Source of the DNA: Saccharomyces mikatae IFO 1815
Lineage: Eukaryota > Ascomycota > Saccharomycetes > Saccharomycetales > Saccharomycetaceae
Direction of reading: 5' to 3'
DNA length: 64,000 nucleotides
Assembly (NCBI RefSeq): GCF_947241705.1
Contig: NC_079268.1
Location: 434,001-498,000, forward strand
The notes under the pieces were generated by a model, which was not told the DNA's origin, did no database searches, and was given only the letters and a program-made list of their open reading frames with translations. A program made the position numbers and the translations under genes. Of the stretch, positions 15,551 to 24,916 are shown piece by piece. Positions within the stretch are counted from its first letter, which is position 1. Every line of letters begins with the position of its first letter.

Positions 15551-16852
15551 TTATTCGCTGCACTTTTCAAATTCTTTTTGATCAGCGATAGCTTTTAAAA
15601 CATTTTCGTCAACAACATCTTCATAGATCTCTTTAGAAATCTCCGACAGTCCCGTTTTCGGTTTATTTAGATCATTGTCGTGTATAACAGTTTCATACGT
15701 AATACTCGTGTCACTAGGACTGTGGTTCTTCGATCTCTTCCACCCTAAAACAGTGGTTGGTTGTGTAGATTCTGGTATGTGCAATGTATTCGTGTACGCA
15801 TCTCTTAAGCCTTGTTGGTCTACAAGCAGAACCTTTACTCTATCATAAAAGAGATCACTATTAAACCTACTGCAAGCAGCAGAATGTTGATACAACCAAT
15901 TTGTCGAACTCAACTTACTACCTGATGCAATAATATTAGAATTACTCATATGACCATGAGGTCTGTGCTCAAAAAATTCTACTTGGTTCTTTGCAGGGTT
16001 TATGCCATTTTCTGGAACGGGATACATTATGTTTTCCAAGGCCCTTGCAGATTTATCGATAGGATCGCCAGCAAGTTTACCCTCAATTACGTTTCCTTTT
16101 GTCCTTAATTCAGAAGCGTAATAATCATCAGTTATATATTTGCCTCCACGTATAATTTTGGCACCAAATTCTTTAAACACACCCCTAGCAGTGACAAGAG
16201 CAATTTGTCTATTTCTATATGAATAAGGTAAAACACCACGGTCTATTAAGTCGTTCTTTTGAGTTTGATTCAAAATGAACTTGTAAAGATTAGGGTGAGT
16301 TTGAAAAAATAAGTATGAATCTCTAAAGCCCACTATCCGAGCTGGCTCAGTGGCTAACATGAACTTTCGGTTCCCCTTTTCGGTTAATGTGAAAGTACGC
16401 ACTAAAAATTCTCTACCTCCCAACAGATCTCCATCCGCAGTTATCTTAGTTTCACCTTCGGGATCATCTGGTAAAACATATTCTTCATTGACCACTGTTA
16501 GAGAATTTACGCTTTCATCAGCATCATCTATTCCGGGGAAAACAGCTTTTTTTGATCTGGGACGACTTCCAGGCCTGGTAGCATCTTTATCATCTGATGA
16601 ATCCCCTTCTTCATCTATACGCCTCCTTTTATTTCTTCCACTTCTATTTACCTGTTCCTCCTCCTCACTGATATCTTCTTCATTTCCGCCCTCGTTTATT
16701 TCTTCTTCCCTGTAGTCATCGTCTTCATTCTCATTATTTTCATCAATATCTAAATCTTCAATGTCAATTGCATAGTTGGGTCTATTACTAGTTGTTCTTG
16801 ACCGTTTCTCGTGCTCAACTTCAGAAGCTACTCCACTCTCCGAATCTGACAT
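15551..16852 (-). CDS. NPL6: RSC chromatin-remodelling complex subunit Npl6/Rsc7
   Basis: Orthologue of YMR091C/NPL6 (RSC7), 433 residues against about 435 in S. cerevisiae. It is a non-catalytic subunit of the RSC ATP-dependent remodeler, paralogous to Swp82 of SWI/SNF, and also affects nuclear protein localisation. Residues 1-130 are highly acidic (Glu/Asp runs) and disordered with a basic patch (GRNKRRR); the rest is the conserved Rsc7/Swp82 domain, including the segment RPHGHMSNSNIIASG and a C-terminal acidic helix. It converges on YMR090W with about 150 bases between stops. Confidence 0.93.
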   Translation of the reverse strand: MSDSESGVASEVEHEKRSRTTSNRPNYAIDIEDLDIDENNENEDDDYREEEINEGGNEEDISEEEEQVNRSGRNKRRRIDEEGDSSDDKDATRPGSRPRSKKAVFPGIDDADESVNSLTVVNEEYVLPDDPEGETKITADGDLLGGREFLVRTFTLTEKGNRKFMLATEPARIVGFRDSYLFFQTHPNLYKFILNQTQKNDLIDRGVLPYSYRNRQIALVTARGVFKEFGAKIIRGGKYITDDYYASELRTKGNVIEGKLAGDPIDKSARALENIMYPVPENGINPAKNQVEFFEHRPHGHMSNSNIIASGSKLSSTNWLYQHSAACSRFNSDLFYDRVKVLLVDQQGLRDAYTNTLHIPESTQPTTVLGWKRSKNHSPSDTSITYETVIHDNDLNKPKTGLSEISKEIYEDVVDENVLKAIADQKEFEKCSE

Positions 16853-17107
16853 TGCCGTTACCTGGTTCGCTTACTAAAAAAGAGATATTATGTGTTCAGT
16901 TATTGCTATATTTTTAAAGCTGTTTTTATTACCGTACTTTCCACTACCTACGTTCAAATGTCTGATGTTTCGAATAGGTTTTTTCAAAGGAAGCGAGATC
17001 AACAAAACATTCGGGTAATAGACATTCAAAAACAGTGTGAAAACACATCTATAGATCCATACATCTACTTTGTAAAGTTATGTACTCGATTATTTTATAA
17101 TTTGCTT

Positions 17108-18955
17108 TTAATCAAGGTGTGCCTTCCATCTTTTAATGCAAGCATCCGCACCAGCACTAACCAGAGTAGATGGATCTTCCCACAAAAGATTGTTGACACC
17201 GTCCTTGTGTGCATTCAACATCTTAGTAATCTTCATTGGTCTCTTGACAGAGTAAATGAAAATATTCGTATCTAAAGAACCTGTGGCAACTAAATCGTCT
17301 TCATTCTCATCTTCATCGGCGTTGTTGTCAACAGGCCTCCATGAAATGGCATTGATTTTACTAGTATGGAATGCCCATCTCGAAGTTTTAACTTCTCTTG
17401 TTTGAAAATCATAGAGCAATATCTTACCCATCACATCACCAGCAGCGATGTATCTTTCGGAGGGTGAGATCGATATGTAAGAAGGCTTTGAACGAAGAGG
17501 CGTTTTTAAGTCAAAACTAATTTCCAGATCTGTTAATTTGAAGACCTGGATAACATTATTTTCTTCCAGGCCAACTGCAACATGGTTTTGACTCAAGTTA
17601 ACAGCAGAACCGGAGGATTTTAATTTTACACTCTTAATTACATCACCTGAAAAGGATTCCAATATCAACAAGTCATCATCATTGGTAATTACTGCCGTGA
17701 AGCCGTCATTATTTACGCTGGCAATCTTTGGCTGGGACCCGAATTCATGCCTAGTAACACCATTGACTTTCAAAGTATCATCCCAAGAAACACTAGAGTA
17801 TTCCTGTAGCTTACTATTGTCTAATGACACAATCAAGTTAGAATGGTCTTGATGCATAGAAGAGTTCGACCATTCCACAATCCTACCATCATATGACCCA
17901 CTGATTAATGGATTGACTGTCAAAGCCGTAATACCTTTGTTATGACCACTAATAGTTTTCAAGACCTCATTATGTCCGAGCTTATAAAAATTCAATGTTC
18001 CATCCAGCGAAAGAGATATAATTTTTCCATCCCCTATCGCAACAACACCAACCTGTTGGTTGCGCAGTTGTTTCTTGTCTAAGGCCCATTTTTGAACACA
18101 TTTAGACGTTGTTACGTCCCAAACCCTAATGGCGGCGTCAGCCCCTACAGTAACAAATTTTTGCGAATCCAGCCACGACAGCGCAAATATGCCACCTTGA
18201 ACTGGTTCTTGATCATCTTCTATATATTTCACGAACTCACCGGTTTTGCCATCAAAACAAGAAATCTTTCTGTCAGATCCTACCGTAACAACAAATTCAC
18301 CACTATCCGGTGAAAATTCTACATCTCTGACGAAGGACCCTTGTTTGTGATGCACTCTATCACTAGCAGTAAACTTAAATGGGGGTCCTTGGTAAAAGAC
18401 AACAGATCCATCATCTCCAACTGTCATAGATCTCATAGGTCTAGACTGCTTGAAATGACAGGCATTAATGCGTTGTGCGTGACCTGAAATTTCACCAAGA
18501 GAGTTACCAGAGTCCCAGGATATGAAAACACCAAAGTTATCGCGACCTTCTCCCACAATACAGAGTCTCCGACCTTCAAAATCCCAGGAAATATCACTAA
18601 TAGGACCGGCTAGAACCTGAAACTCAGACTTAACATTCAATTCAACAGAGCCGCTTTCTTTGTTGAAACTCCATCCCCATACAATCACTTTCCCAGACTC
18701 ATCACCGGAGCATAGATATTGAGATCCCTTAATTGGAGAGAACTTCACCGTTGTGACTACTGAAGAACCATGGCCAGTAAATTGAACTACTGAAGGAATT
18801 TCTGAGGCTTCATCATTCAAACAACGTACAAAGGCAGACTTGCCGCATGGATAGGCAATCGCATTTGTTGTAGGGTCGTACGATAAATGCGTGGTAAAGT
18901 TACGTTGCGTCGAAGGTTGAGGTGGTATAATTTCCTTTAAGGAGATAGATGTCAT
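17108..18955 (-). CDS. AIP1: Actin-interacting protein 1, WD40 cofilin cofactor
   Basis: Orthologue of YMR092C/AIP1, 615 residues, same length as S. cerevisiae. It works with cofilin (Cof1) to sever and cap actin filaments in cortical patches. The whole protein is WD40 repeats, expected to fold as two linked beta-propellers; clear blades include [14 protein letters not shown] near residue 60, [22 protein letters not shown] in the N-terminal propeller, and the final [28 protein letters not shown] split across the C-terminus. It shares a 542-base divergent promoter region with UTP15. Confidence 0.96.
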   Translation of the reverse strand: MTSISLKEIIPPQPSTQRNFTTHLSYDPTTNAIAYPCGKSAFVRCLNDEASEIPSVVQFTGHGSSVVTTVKFSPIKGSQYLCSGDESGKVIVWGWSFNKESGSVELNVKSEFQVLAGPISDISWDFEGRRLCIVGEGRDNFGVFISWDSGNSLGEISGHAQRINACHFKQSRPMRSMTVGDDGSVVFYQGPPFKFTASDRVHHKQGSFVRDVEFSPDSGEFVVTVGSDRKISCFDGKTGEFVKYIEDDQEPVQGGIFALSWLDSQKFVTVGADAAIRVWDVTTSKCVQKWALDKKQLRNQQVGVVAIGDGKIISLSLDGTLNFYKLGHNEVLKTISGHNKGITALTVNPLISGSYDGRIVEWSNSSMHQDHSNLIVSLDNSKLQEYSSVSWDDTLKVNGVTRHEFGSQPKIASVNNDGFTAVITNDDDLLILESFSGDVIKSVKLKSSGSAVNLSQNHVAVGLEENNVIQVFKLTDLEISFDLKTPLRSKPSYISISPSERYIAAGDVMGKILLYDFQTREVKTSRWAFHTSKINAISWRPVDNNADEDENEDDLVATGSLDTNIFIYSVKRPMKITKMLNAHKDGVNNLLWEDPSTLVSAGADACIKRWKAHLD

Positions 18956-19497
18956 TATTTCTGCTTTCTTTGTTCTTTTTACCTGTTATTGATCTTTGAA
19001 AAGTGATGTTTCAATCTGTCAAAGAAGTGTGAACCAACCGTGGATCGTTTTACTTGCAGATAATTAATGACTATTAACCAACGATCTGTCTTAGGCCTTC
19101 AATAGAAAGGGTGGTATATCGCAGGGTAGAGACATCCGTGCACCACATACTAACGACCTCATATTGAAAGTAAATTTTGTATTAGAGATTAACTATAGTG
19201 TATTAAATGATATGTTAAAGTGTTGTTTTGACAGCGAACGAAAGATCATAGGCGATAGTGGAACGTATTCCAGCTGCGGTTACTCACCCTCTAGACGATT
19301 ATAAATTTGAATTTTCTGTCCTCTTTCTGCATCCCTCGTTCTTCGTGATACTTCTCATCAAATTTTTTGGCACAAATTGAAAAAAAATTTGAAAAACTTT
19401 CGAGCTTTTGAAGAATGAAATTGATGCTCATCACCAATTAAAACCCTTGAAGGTGTGTCTTTTTGGGATCAAACATAATAATAATAGTATATACAGA
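18956..19497. promoter_or_regulatory. AIP1/UTP15 divergent promoter
   Basis: Shared spacer between AIP1 and UTP15. Near UTP15, a CTCATC core (19354-19359) is followed at once by AAATTTTTT, and an A-rich AAAAAAAATTTGAAAAA tract lies at about 19380-19397. These resemble the paired PAC and RRPE elements common in ribosome-biogenesis promoters, but neither is a perfect consensus. Confidence 0.4.
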
Positions 19498-21039
19498 ATG
19501 TCCACCGCCAGGCCTAGAATAATTACCGCGAAGGCTCCTTTATTGCCGCAACAAACTACTCCGGAGCAGCGCTACTGGCGTCAATACACTTCAGCACAAC
19601 TCGTGAAAGAACATAATAGTGTCACTCACATATCGTTTAATCCTCAACATCCTCATGATTTTGCAGTGACCTCCTCGACTAGAGTTCAAATATTTTCTTC
19701 AAGAACAAGACAAGTGATAAAGACCTTCTCAAGATTTAAAGATGTTGTGTATTCTGCTTCCTTTAGGAGCGATGGTAAGTTGTTATGTGCTGGTGATGCT
19801 ACCGGCTTAGTGTCCGTATATGATAGTTATAATCCAAGGACTATTCTTTTATCCATGAATGCATCCACACATCCTACTCATGTTACAAAGTTTCATACAC
19901 AAGATAGTAAAATTTTAGCTACAGCAAGTGATGATAGAGTGACAAGACTTTGGGACATATCCAACGCGTATGAACCGCAGTTAGAGCTTACTGGAGCTAC
20001 TGATTACGTCCGTACATTATCTTTCATTCCAGCAGCCCCACATTTAATTGCAACAGGTTCGTATGATGGTTTGGTTAGATTATACGATACAAGATCGAGT
20101 GGATCCACTCCAATATATTCTCTAAATCATGACCAACCTATTGAGAATGTTATCGCAGTATCTCCAACTCAAATTGTTTCTTGTGGTGGCAGTAACTTTA
20201 AAGTATGGGACTTAACTAGTAATAAAAAATTATACGAACGTGGTAATTTTAACAAGGCTGTCACATGTTTAGACTATATTGAGAATTTTGGTTCACCAAT
20301 GCAATCAGCATTAATTGCTTCTTCATTAGATGGGCACGTCAAAGTCTTTGATCCCTTAGACAATTTTCAAGTAAAGTTTGGTTGGAAATTTTCAGGTCCT
20401 GTATTAAGTTGCGCTGTGTCTCCTAGTACTGCACAAGGGAACAGGCACTTAGTAGCTGGGTTGTCTTCTGGTCTACTAGCCATTAGAACTAAAAAAAAGG
20501 AAAAACGTGCATCCAATACAGATAACGAACCTGTAGTCTCGAATATAAATGCGAAGAGCAATAACTTCCAGAGAATGATGCGTGGTTCAGAATATCAGGG
20601 CGATCAAGAGCATATTATTCATAACGATAAGGTAAGATCCCAACGTCGTATGCGTGCATTCGAAAGGAACTTAAATCAGTTTAAGTGGAGTGAAGCACTA
20701 GATAATGCTTTTGTACCGGGAATGGCTAAGGAGTTGACACTCACTGTTCTTCAAGAGTTACGTAAACGCGGGAAAATCCGTGTGGCTTTATACGGTAGAG
20801 ACGAATCTTCATTAGAACCTTTACTAAATTGGTGCTTAAAGGGTATTGAAGATGTAAGGTCTGCATCTATTGTGGCAGATTGGGTCGCGGTGGTTCTAGA
20901 ATTATATGGAAATACATTAGAAAGCTCCCCAGTTCTTCAAGAATTGATAATAGATTTGAAAACTAAAGTCAGACACGAAATTCATAAGTCCAAGGAAGCT
21001 CAAAGAATTGAAGGTATGCTTCAACTTTTGACGAGTTGA
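19498..21039 (+). CDS. UTP15: U3 snoRNP / t-UTP subunit Utp15
   Basis: Orthologue of YMR093W/UTP15, 513 residues. It is a nucleolar WD40 protein of the t-UTP subcomplex of the small-subunit processome, needed for 18S rRNA maturation and linked to rDNA transcription. About seven WD40 repeats fill residues 40-340, for example KILATASDDRVTRLWD and HLIATGSYDGLVRLYD, then a basic linker and the alpha-helical UTP15 C-terminal domain. The ATG at 19498 (MSTARPR) is chosen because it gives exactly the S. cerevisiae length; the frame is open 30 codons upstream from an in-frame ATG at about 19414 or earlier, without conserved sequence. CTF13 begins 274 bases downstream on the same strand. Confidence 0.94.
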   Translation: MSTARPRIITAKAPLLPQQTTPEQRYWRQYTSAQLVKEHNSVTHISFNPQHPHDFAVTSSTRVQIFSSRTRQVIKTFSRFKDVVYSASFRSDGKLLCAGDATGLVSVYDSYNPRTILLSMNASTHPTHVTKFHTQDSKILATASDDRVTRLWDISNAYEPQLELTGATDYVRTLSFIPAAPHLIATGSYDGLVRLYDTRSSGSTPIYSLNHDQPIENVIAVSPTQIVSCGGSNFKVWDLTSNKKLYERGNFNKAVTCLDYIENFGSPMQSALIASSLDGHVKVFDPLDNFQVKFGWKFSGPVLSCAVSPSTAQGNRHLVAGLSSGLLAIRTKKKEKRASNTDNEPVVSNINAKSNNFQRMMRGSEYQGDQEHIIHNDKVRSQRRMRAFERNLNQFKWSEALDNAFVPGMAKELTLTVLQELRKRGKIRVALYGRDESSLEPLLNWCLKGIEDVRSASIVADWVAVVLELYGNTLESSPVLQELIIDLKTKVRHEIHKSKEAQRIEGMLQLLTS

Positions 21040-21313
21040 GGAAATATTCGCATATATACTTAAAATTTTTCGTTATTTTTATAGATATTCAGGCATGCAT
21101 ACAACCCTTTTTCAATGTAATCAGAAAAGCAATGTCTTTTTTTTTTAATGAAAGAGAAAGTGGTATATATACAAGATAATTCTCGTTTTGAAGTTCTTGG
21201 CCTTTCTAATATGCTCTCGCGTTTTTTTATCTTCGAGGAAAAGAAGAATGCACAATGTGATGCCATCAGTCGGAAAACCAGTATATACCCTTAGAAGTAA
21301 TATATGTCGCTCG

Positions 21314-22753
21314 ATGCTTTCTTTTAATCCAATAAAATTTTTAACACTACCAATTGACATCAGAAAGGAAGTTTATTTTCATTTAGATGGCAATTTTTGC
21401 GGAGCACATCCATGCTCCATAGATATATTATACACATCTAATGATGTGGAGCTTCCAGGAAAGTCTGGGTATAAAAGATCGAAGAAATCTAAGAAATTAT
21501 TGAAGTATATGTATCCTGTTTTTGCTTCGTATTTAAACATTTTTGAATACTCACCGCCACTTATTGAAAAATGGCTTGAATATGCGTTTTGGTTACGCTA
21601 TGATTGCTTAGTTTTGGACTGTTTGAAGGTAAACCATCTTTATGATGGTACACTTATTGGTGCATTAGAATGGACATATCTAGATAATGAACTTCGGCTG
21701 GCTTATTTCAATAAGGCTAGTATGCTGGAAGTTTGGTATACTTTCAAAGAGTACAAGAAATGGGTGATAGATGGTGCCGCTTATAATGACCATAGCTTAA
21801 TTAAAGTAGATAATATTCAAATTGATATTGATAACCTAACTCCAGAATTACTAGATAAGTGCTTAACACTACTAGAGCAAAAAGATTTATTTGCAAGCAT
21901 TAGGGAACTAAAATTTGGACAAGACGAGGAAGTTGAGGGAGAGAAAGACGTTGATGCTAGTGAAACTGTTTCTGGCGAAAACTTTAAAGTCAACTCCACA
22001 GTGACAAATAAGAAAAGGTCAGCTGCCACAAGGTCATATGCAGATGATGGTTGTGTTGGAGCAAAGCAAAACCAACTAACAAGCGTATCAGTTATCAGAA
22101 CAGTTAAAAGTATGGAACTTATGAAAAGCCTGCGAAAGATCACTGTGCGAGGGGAGATGTTATATGAGTTATTAATAAACTTCCACGGGTTCAGAGACAA
22201 CCCCGGTAAAACAATTAGCTACATAGTGAAACGCAGAATAAATGAAATACGACTATCACGAATGGATCAGATTTCTAGAACAGGATTAGCTGATTTTACT
22301 AGATGGGACAACCTGCAAACGCTAGTGTTAAGTAGAATAGCTTATATCGATTTGAACAACATTGTCTTACCCAAAAATTTCAAGTCTTTGACAATGAAAC
22401 GTATAAGTAAAATAAAGTGGTGGAACATAGAGGAAAACATATTGAAGGAACTAAAATTAGACAGAAAAACTTTCAAGACATTGTATATAAGGGAAGATAG
22501 TAGTAGATTTACAAAATTCCTTAACCTCAGACAGACAGAAGTAAAAGAACTTGACAAAAGTGAAATTAATCAAATAACATATTTCCGATGTCAAGCATTG
22601 GTGTGGCTATCTTTTCAGACTTTAAACCATATCAAACTACAAAGTGTATCAGAAGTTTGTAACAATAACATCATTGTCCCTAGAGCGTTATTTGACAGTA
22701 AACGGGTGGAAATTTACCAATGCGAAAAAATCTCTGAGATCCTAGTAATATAG
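21314..22753 (+). CDS. CTF13: CBF3 kinetochore complex subunit Ctf13
   Basis: Orthologue of YMR094W/CTF13, 479 residues (478 in S. cerevisiae). Ctf13 is the F-box-like, leucine-rich-repeat subunit of CBF3, which binds CDEIII of point centromeres with Ndc10, Cep3 and Skp1. The F-box-like segment is at the extreme N-terminus (residues ~5-25, PIKFLTLPIDIRKEVYFHLD) and the rest shows degenerate leucine-rich repeats. An insert at about 205-250 is acidic then Ser/Lys-rich and poorly conserved. The start is set by the S. cerevisiae N-terminus; the same frame stays open upstream with ATGs at 21248 and 21260. The protein is clearly more diverged than its neighbours. Confidence 0.92.
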   Translation: MLSFNPIKFLTLPIDIRKEVYFHLDGNFCGAHPCSIDILYTSNDVELPGKSGYKRSKKSKKLLKYMYPVFASYLNIFEYSPPLIEKWLEYAFWLRYDCLVLDCLKVNHLYDGTLIGALEWTYLDNELRLAYFNKASMLEVWYTFKEYKKWVIDGAAYNDHSLIKVDNIQIDIDNLTPELLDKCLTLLEQKDLFASIRELKFGQDEEVEGEKDVDASETVSGENFKVNSTVTNKKRSAATRSYADDGCVGAKQNQLTSVSVIRTVKSMELMKSLRKITVRGEMLYELLINFHGFRDNPGKTISYIVKRRINEIRLSRMDQISRTGLADFTRWDNLQTLVLSRIAYIDLNNIVLPKNFKSLTMKRISKIKWWNIEENILKELKLDRKTFKTLYIREDSSRFTKFLNLRQTEVKELDKSEINQITYFRCQALVWLSFQTLNHIKLQSVSEVCNNNIIVPRALFDSKRVEIYQCEKISEILVI

Positions 22754-22775
22754 AATATTTGAGAACTGTAGCATT

Positions 22776-23450
22776 TCAATTAGAAACAAATTGTCTAATA
22801 AACCAATCATGAAATCTTATATCATTTTCAGACAGTTCTGGATGAAAAGAAGTCACAAGTATGTTATCACCTTGTTGTGCAGCTACAATCACATTCTTTC
22901 CATTCATTGGCAATTCATATAAACTTTTGACAGCGGCGGGATCCAGAATCTTATCAATCACAGGTGCACGAATAAAAGTAGCACGAAAATCATGACAATC
23001 AGGTATAAAATTCGAAAAGTCACACATTTGTGTAAATGATTGAGCTTGTCTTCCAAATGCATTTCTTCTCACGTCGACTTTTAGCACACCTAACGTCTTT
23101 ACCAGGGCGTTTTCGTTCTCCAAATGTGCGCTTAAAAAGATGAGACCGGCACAAGTGCCCCAGATCACCTTTTCTGGGCTGTGAACGAATTCATACAAAC
23201 AAGGGTATAAGCCTGTCCTTTGAGAGATAAGGGAAATTGACGTCGACTCCCCGCCGGGAATAATAAGAGCATCGCACTGGTTTAGTTCATCAGGAGTTTT
23301 TACAGCTATTATTTCTATTTTTACTTCGTAGTCATTCTTAGCCAGGCACTTTTTCAAATGGTTTGTATGCTCTAGAAATGCACCTTGCAACGCTAAAACT
23401 CCAATTACTTTGATTGGTTTTTTGAAGTCCTGTATTTGAGTTTTGTACAT
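22776..23450 (-). CDS. SNO1: PLP synthase glutaminase subunit Sno1
   Basis: Orthologue of YMR095C/SNO1, 224 residues, the PdxT/YaaE-type class I glutamine amidotransferase that feeds ammonia to Snz1 for ring assembly of pyridoxal 5'-phosphate (vitamin B6). The triad is visible: nucleophile Cys100 in WGTCAGLIF, and His203 and Glu205 in SFHPEL. The PGGEST oxyanion-loop motif is at 65-70. It is transcribed divergently from SNZ1 across 447 bases that carry three Gcn4-type sites, so the two subunits are set up for coordinate control in stationary phase and amino-acid starvation. Confidence 0.96.
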   Translation of the reverse strand: MYKTQIQDFKKPIKVIGVLALQGAFLEHTNHLKKCLAKNDYEVKIEIIAVKTPDELNQCDALIIPGGESTSISLISQRTGLYPCLYEFVHSPEKVIWGTCAGLIFLSAHLENENALVKTLGVLKVDVRRNAFGRQAQSFTQMCDFSNFIPDCHDFRATFIRAPVIDKILDPAAVKSLYELPMNGKNVIVAAQQGDNILVTSFHPELSENDIRFHDWFIRQFVSN

Positions 23451-23593
23451 GCTCTAAGATAATCTTTTTCGTTTCGCCGCAATGAGCTAATATCACAAGA
23501 AAAGGAAAAAGCTGAATGTGTGAACGTGATATTCAAGAAGAAAGATGAAACAGTTACCTTACTGTGACAAAATGTTATTAGGAAAAGGAACTA

Positions 23594-23602
23594 ATGACTC
23601 AT
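23594..23602. promoter_or_regulatory. Gcn4 site ATGACTCAT
   Basis: Perfect palindromic Gcn4 element, the strongest of three Gcn4-type sites between SNO1 and SNZ1. It lies 144 bases from the SNO1 start and about 300 from SNZ1. Confidence 0.7.
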
Positions 23603-23642
23603 TTGAGATCTATGATATTGAGAAGAGCTTACCATGACACAA

Positions 23643-23649
23643 TGACTCA
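23643..23649. promoter_or_regulatory. Gcn4 site TGACTCA
   Basis: Second Gcn4 core (TGACTCA) in the SNO1/SNZ1 divergent promoter, 49 bases from the first, on the SNZ1 side. Confidence 0.65.
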
Positions 23650-23718
23650 GCCAACGAGGGTAAGACTAGAAAGGTGGGCTTTTTTACTATTTTATGGCGT
23701 GGCGCCGCTCTCTCTGGA

Positions 23719-23724
23719 TGACTC
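23719..23724. promoter_or_regulatory. Gcn4 half-consensus TGACTC
   Basis: Third TGACTC core in the SNO1/SNZ1 spacer, 66 bases before the TATA box of SNZ1 and thus well placed for SNZ1 activation. It lacks the final A of the full heptamer. Confidence 0.5.
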
Positions 23725-23784
23725 TGACACCGCACTATGCCGTACCGATTACGTCTGTAATTCTCACTGAAATGCTGCGTGCAG

Positions 23785-23792
23785 TATAAATA
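23785..23792 (+). promoter_or_regulatory. SNZ1 TATA box TATAAATA
   Basis: Consensus TATA element 106 bases upstream of the SNZ1 ATG, a usual distance for yeast and typical of a strongly regulated promoter. Confidence 0.65.
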
Positions 23793-23897
23793 GGAAGAAA
23801 CTGAGAGCTACGAAAGGGAGTAAACGTTGTCGTGGTAAGAGTCTTCAGGAAAACTGGGAAGAATAAATAAAACAGTATCGAAAGTTAGTTAATCACA

Positions 23898-24791
23898 ATG
23901 ACTGGAGAAGATTTCAAAATCAAAAGTGGGCTCGCCCAAATGCTAAAAGGTGGTGTCATCATGGATGTTGTCACTCCAGAACAGGCTAAAATAGCAGAAA
24001 AAGCAGGCGCATGTGCTGTGATGGCACTAGAATGCATTCCAGCAGATATGCGCAAGTCAGGTAAGGTTTGCCGCATGTCAGATCCCAAGATGATCAAAGA
24101 TATAATGAACTCCGTTTCCATTCCTGTAATGGCAAAGGTGAGGATTGGCCATTTTGTTGAAGCTCAAATCATTGAGGCTTTAGAAGTTGACTATATTGAC
24201 GAAAGTGAAGTCTTAACTCCTGCTGACTGGACCCATCATATTGAAAAAAGCAAATTCAAAGTCCCATTTGTGTGTGGTGCTAAGGATTTAGGGGAAGCTC
24301 TAAGAAGAATCAATGAAGGCGCCGCTATGATTCGTACTAAGGGCGAAGCTGGAACCGGTGATGTTTCCGAAGCCGTAAAGCATATAACTAGAATTACAGA
24401 ACAAATAAAAGAATGTCAACAGTTGAAGGACGAAGATGCGATTGCAGGGGCCGCCAAGGAAATGAGGGTACCAGTTTCTTTACTAAATGAAGTTATAGAA
24501 AGAGGTAAGTTGCCTGTAGTCAATTTTGCAGCTGGTGGTGTAGCAACCCCGGCTGATGCTGCATTGTTAATGCAGCTGGGTTGTGATGGTGTGTTTGTTG
24601 GTTCAGGTATTTTTAAATCATCTAATCCTGAAAAGTTGGCTACCGCAGTGGTTGAGGCCACCACTCATTTCGACAACCCTACCAAATTACTTGAAGTTTC
24701 CAGTGATTTGGGAGATTTAATGGGTGGTGTTGCTATCGAATCCATCAAACATGATTCTAACGGCATAAGACTTTCTGAAATAGGTTGGTGA
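23898..24791 (+). CDS. SNZ1: PLP synthase subunit Snz1
   Basis: Orthologue of YMR096W/SNZ1, 297 residues, the PdxS/YaaD-type TIM-barrel subunit that condenses ribose-5-phosphate, glyceraldehyde-3-phosphate and Sno1-derived ammonia into pyridoxal 5'-phosphate. Asp23, Lys80 (in [10 protein letters not shown]) and Lys148 (in RTKGEAG) match the catalytic residues, the two lysines being those that carry the covalent intermediates. The phosphate-binding loop [12 protein letters not shown] is present. It is among the best-conserved proteins in the window. SNZ1 is a known stationary-phase and starvation gene; Gcn4 sites and a TATA box upstream fit this. Confidence 0.97.
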   Translation: MTGEDFKIKSGLAQMLKGGVIMDVVTPEQAKIAEKAGACAVMALECIPADMRKSGKVCRMSDPKMIKDIMNSVSIPVMAKVRIGHFVEAQIIEALEVDYIDESEVLTPADWTHHIEKSKFKVPFVCGAKDLGEALRRINEGAAMIRTKGEAGTGDVSEAVKHITRITEQIKECQQLKDEDAIAGAAKEMRVPVSLLNEVIERGKLPVVNFAAGGVATPADAALLMQLGCDGVFVGSGIFKSSNPEKLATAVVEATTHFDNPTKLLEVSSDLGDLMGGVAIESIKHDSNGIRLSEIGW

Positions 24792-24916
24792 TTTCTTACG
24801 ACGGACAGTCAATCATTTAAAGCACGCCATCTTTTCTTTCATGTAGTTCCAGATTTGGATTTACTTATCAAAATTTGTATTATCTAATTATTACATAGCC
24901 TTGGGTTTGTTGAATG

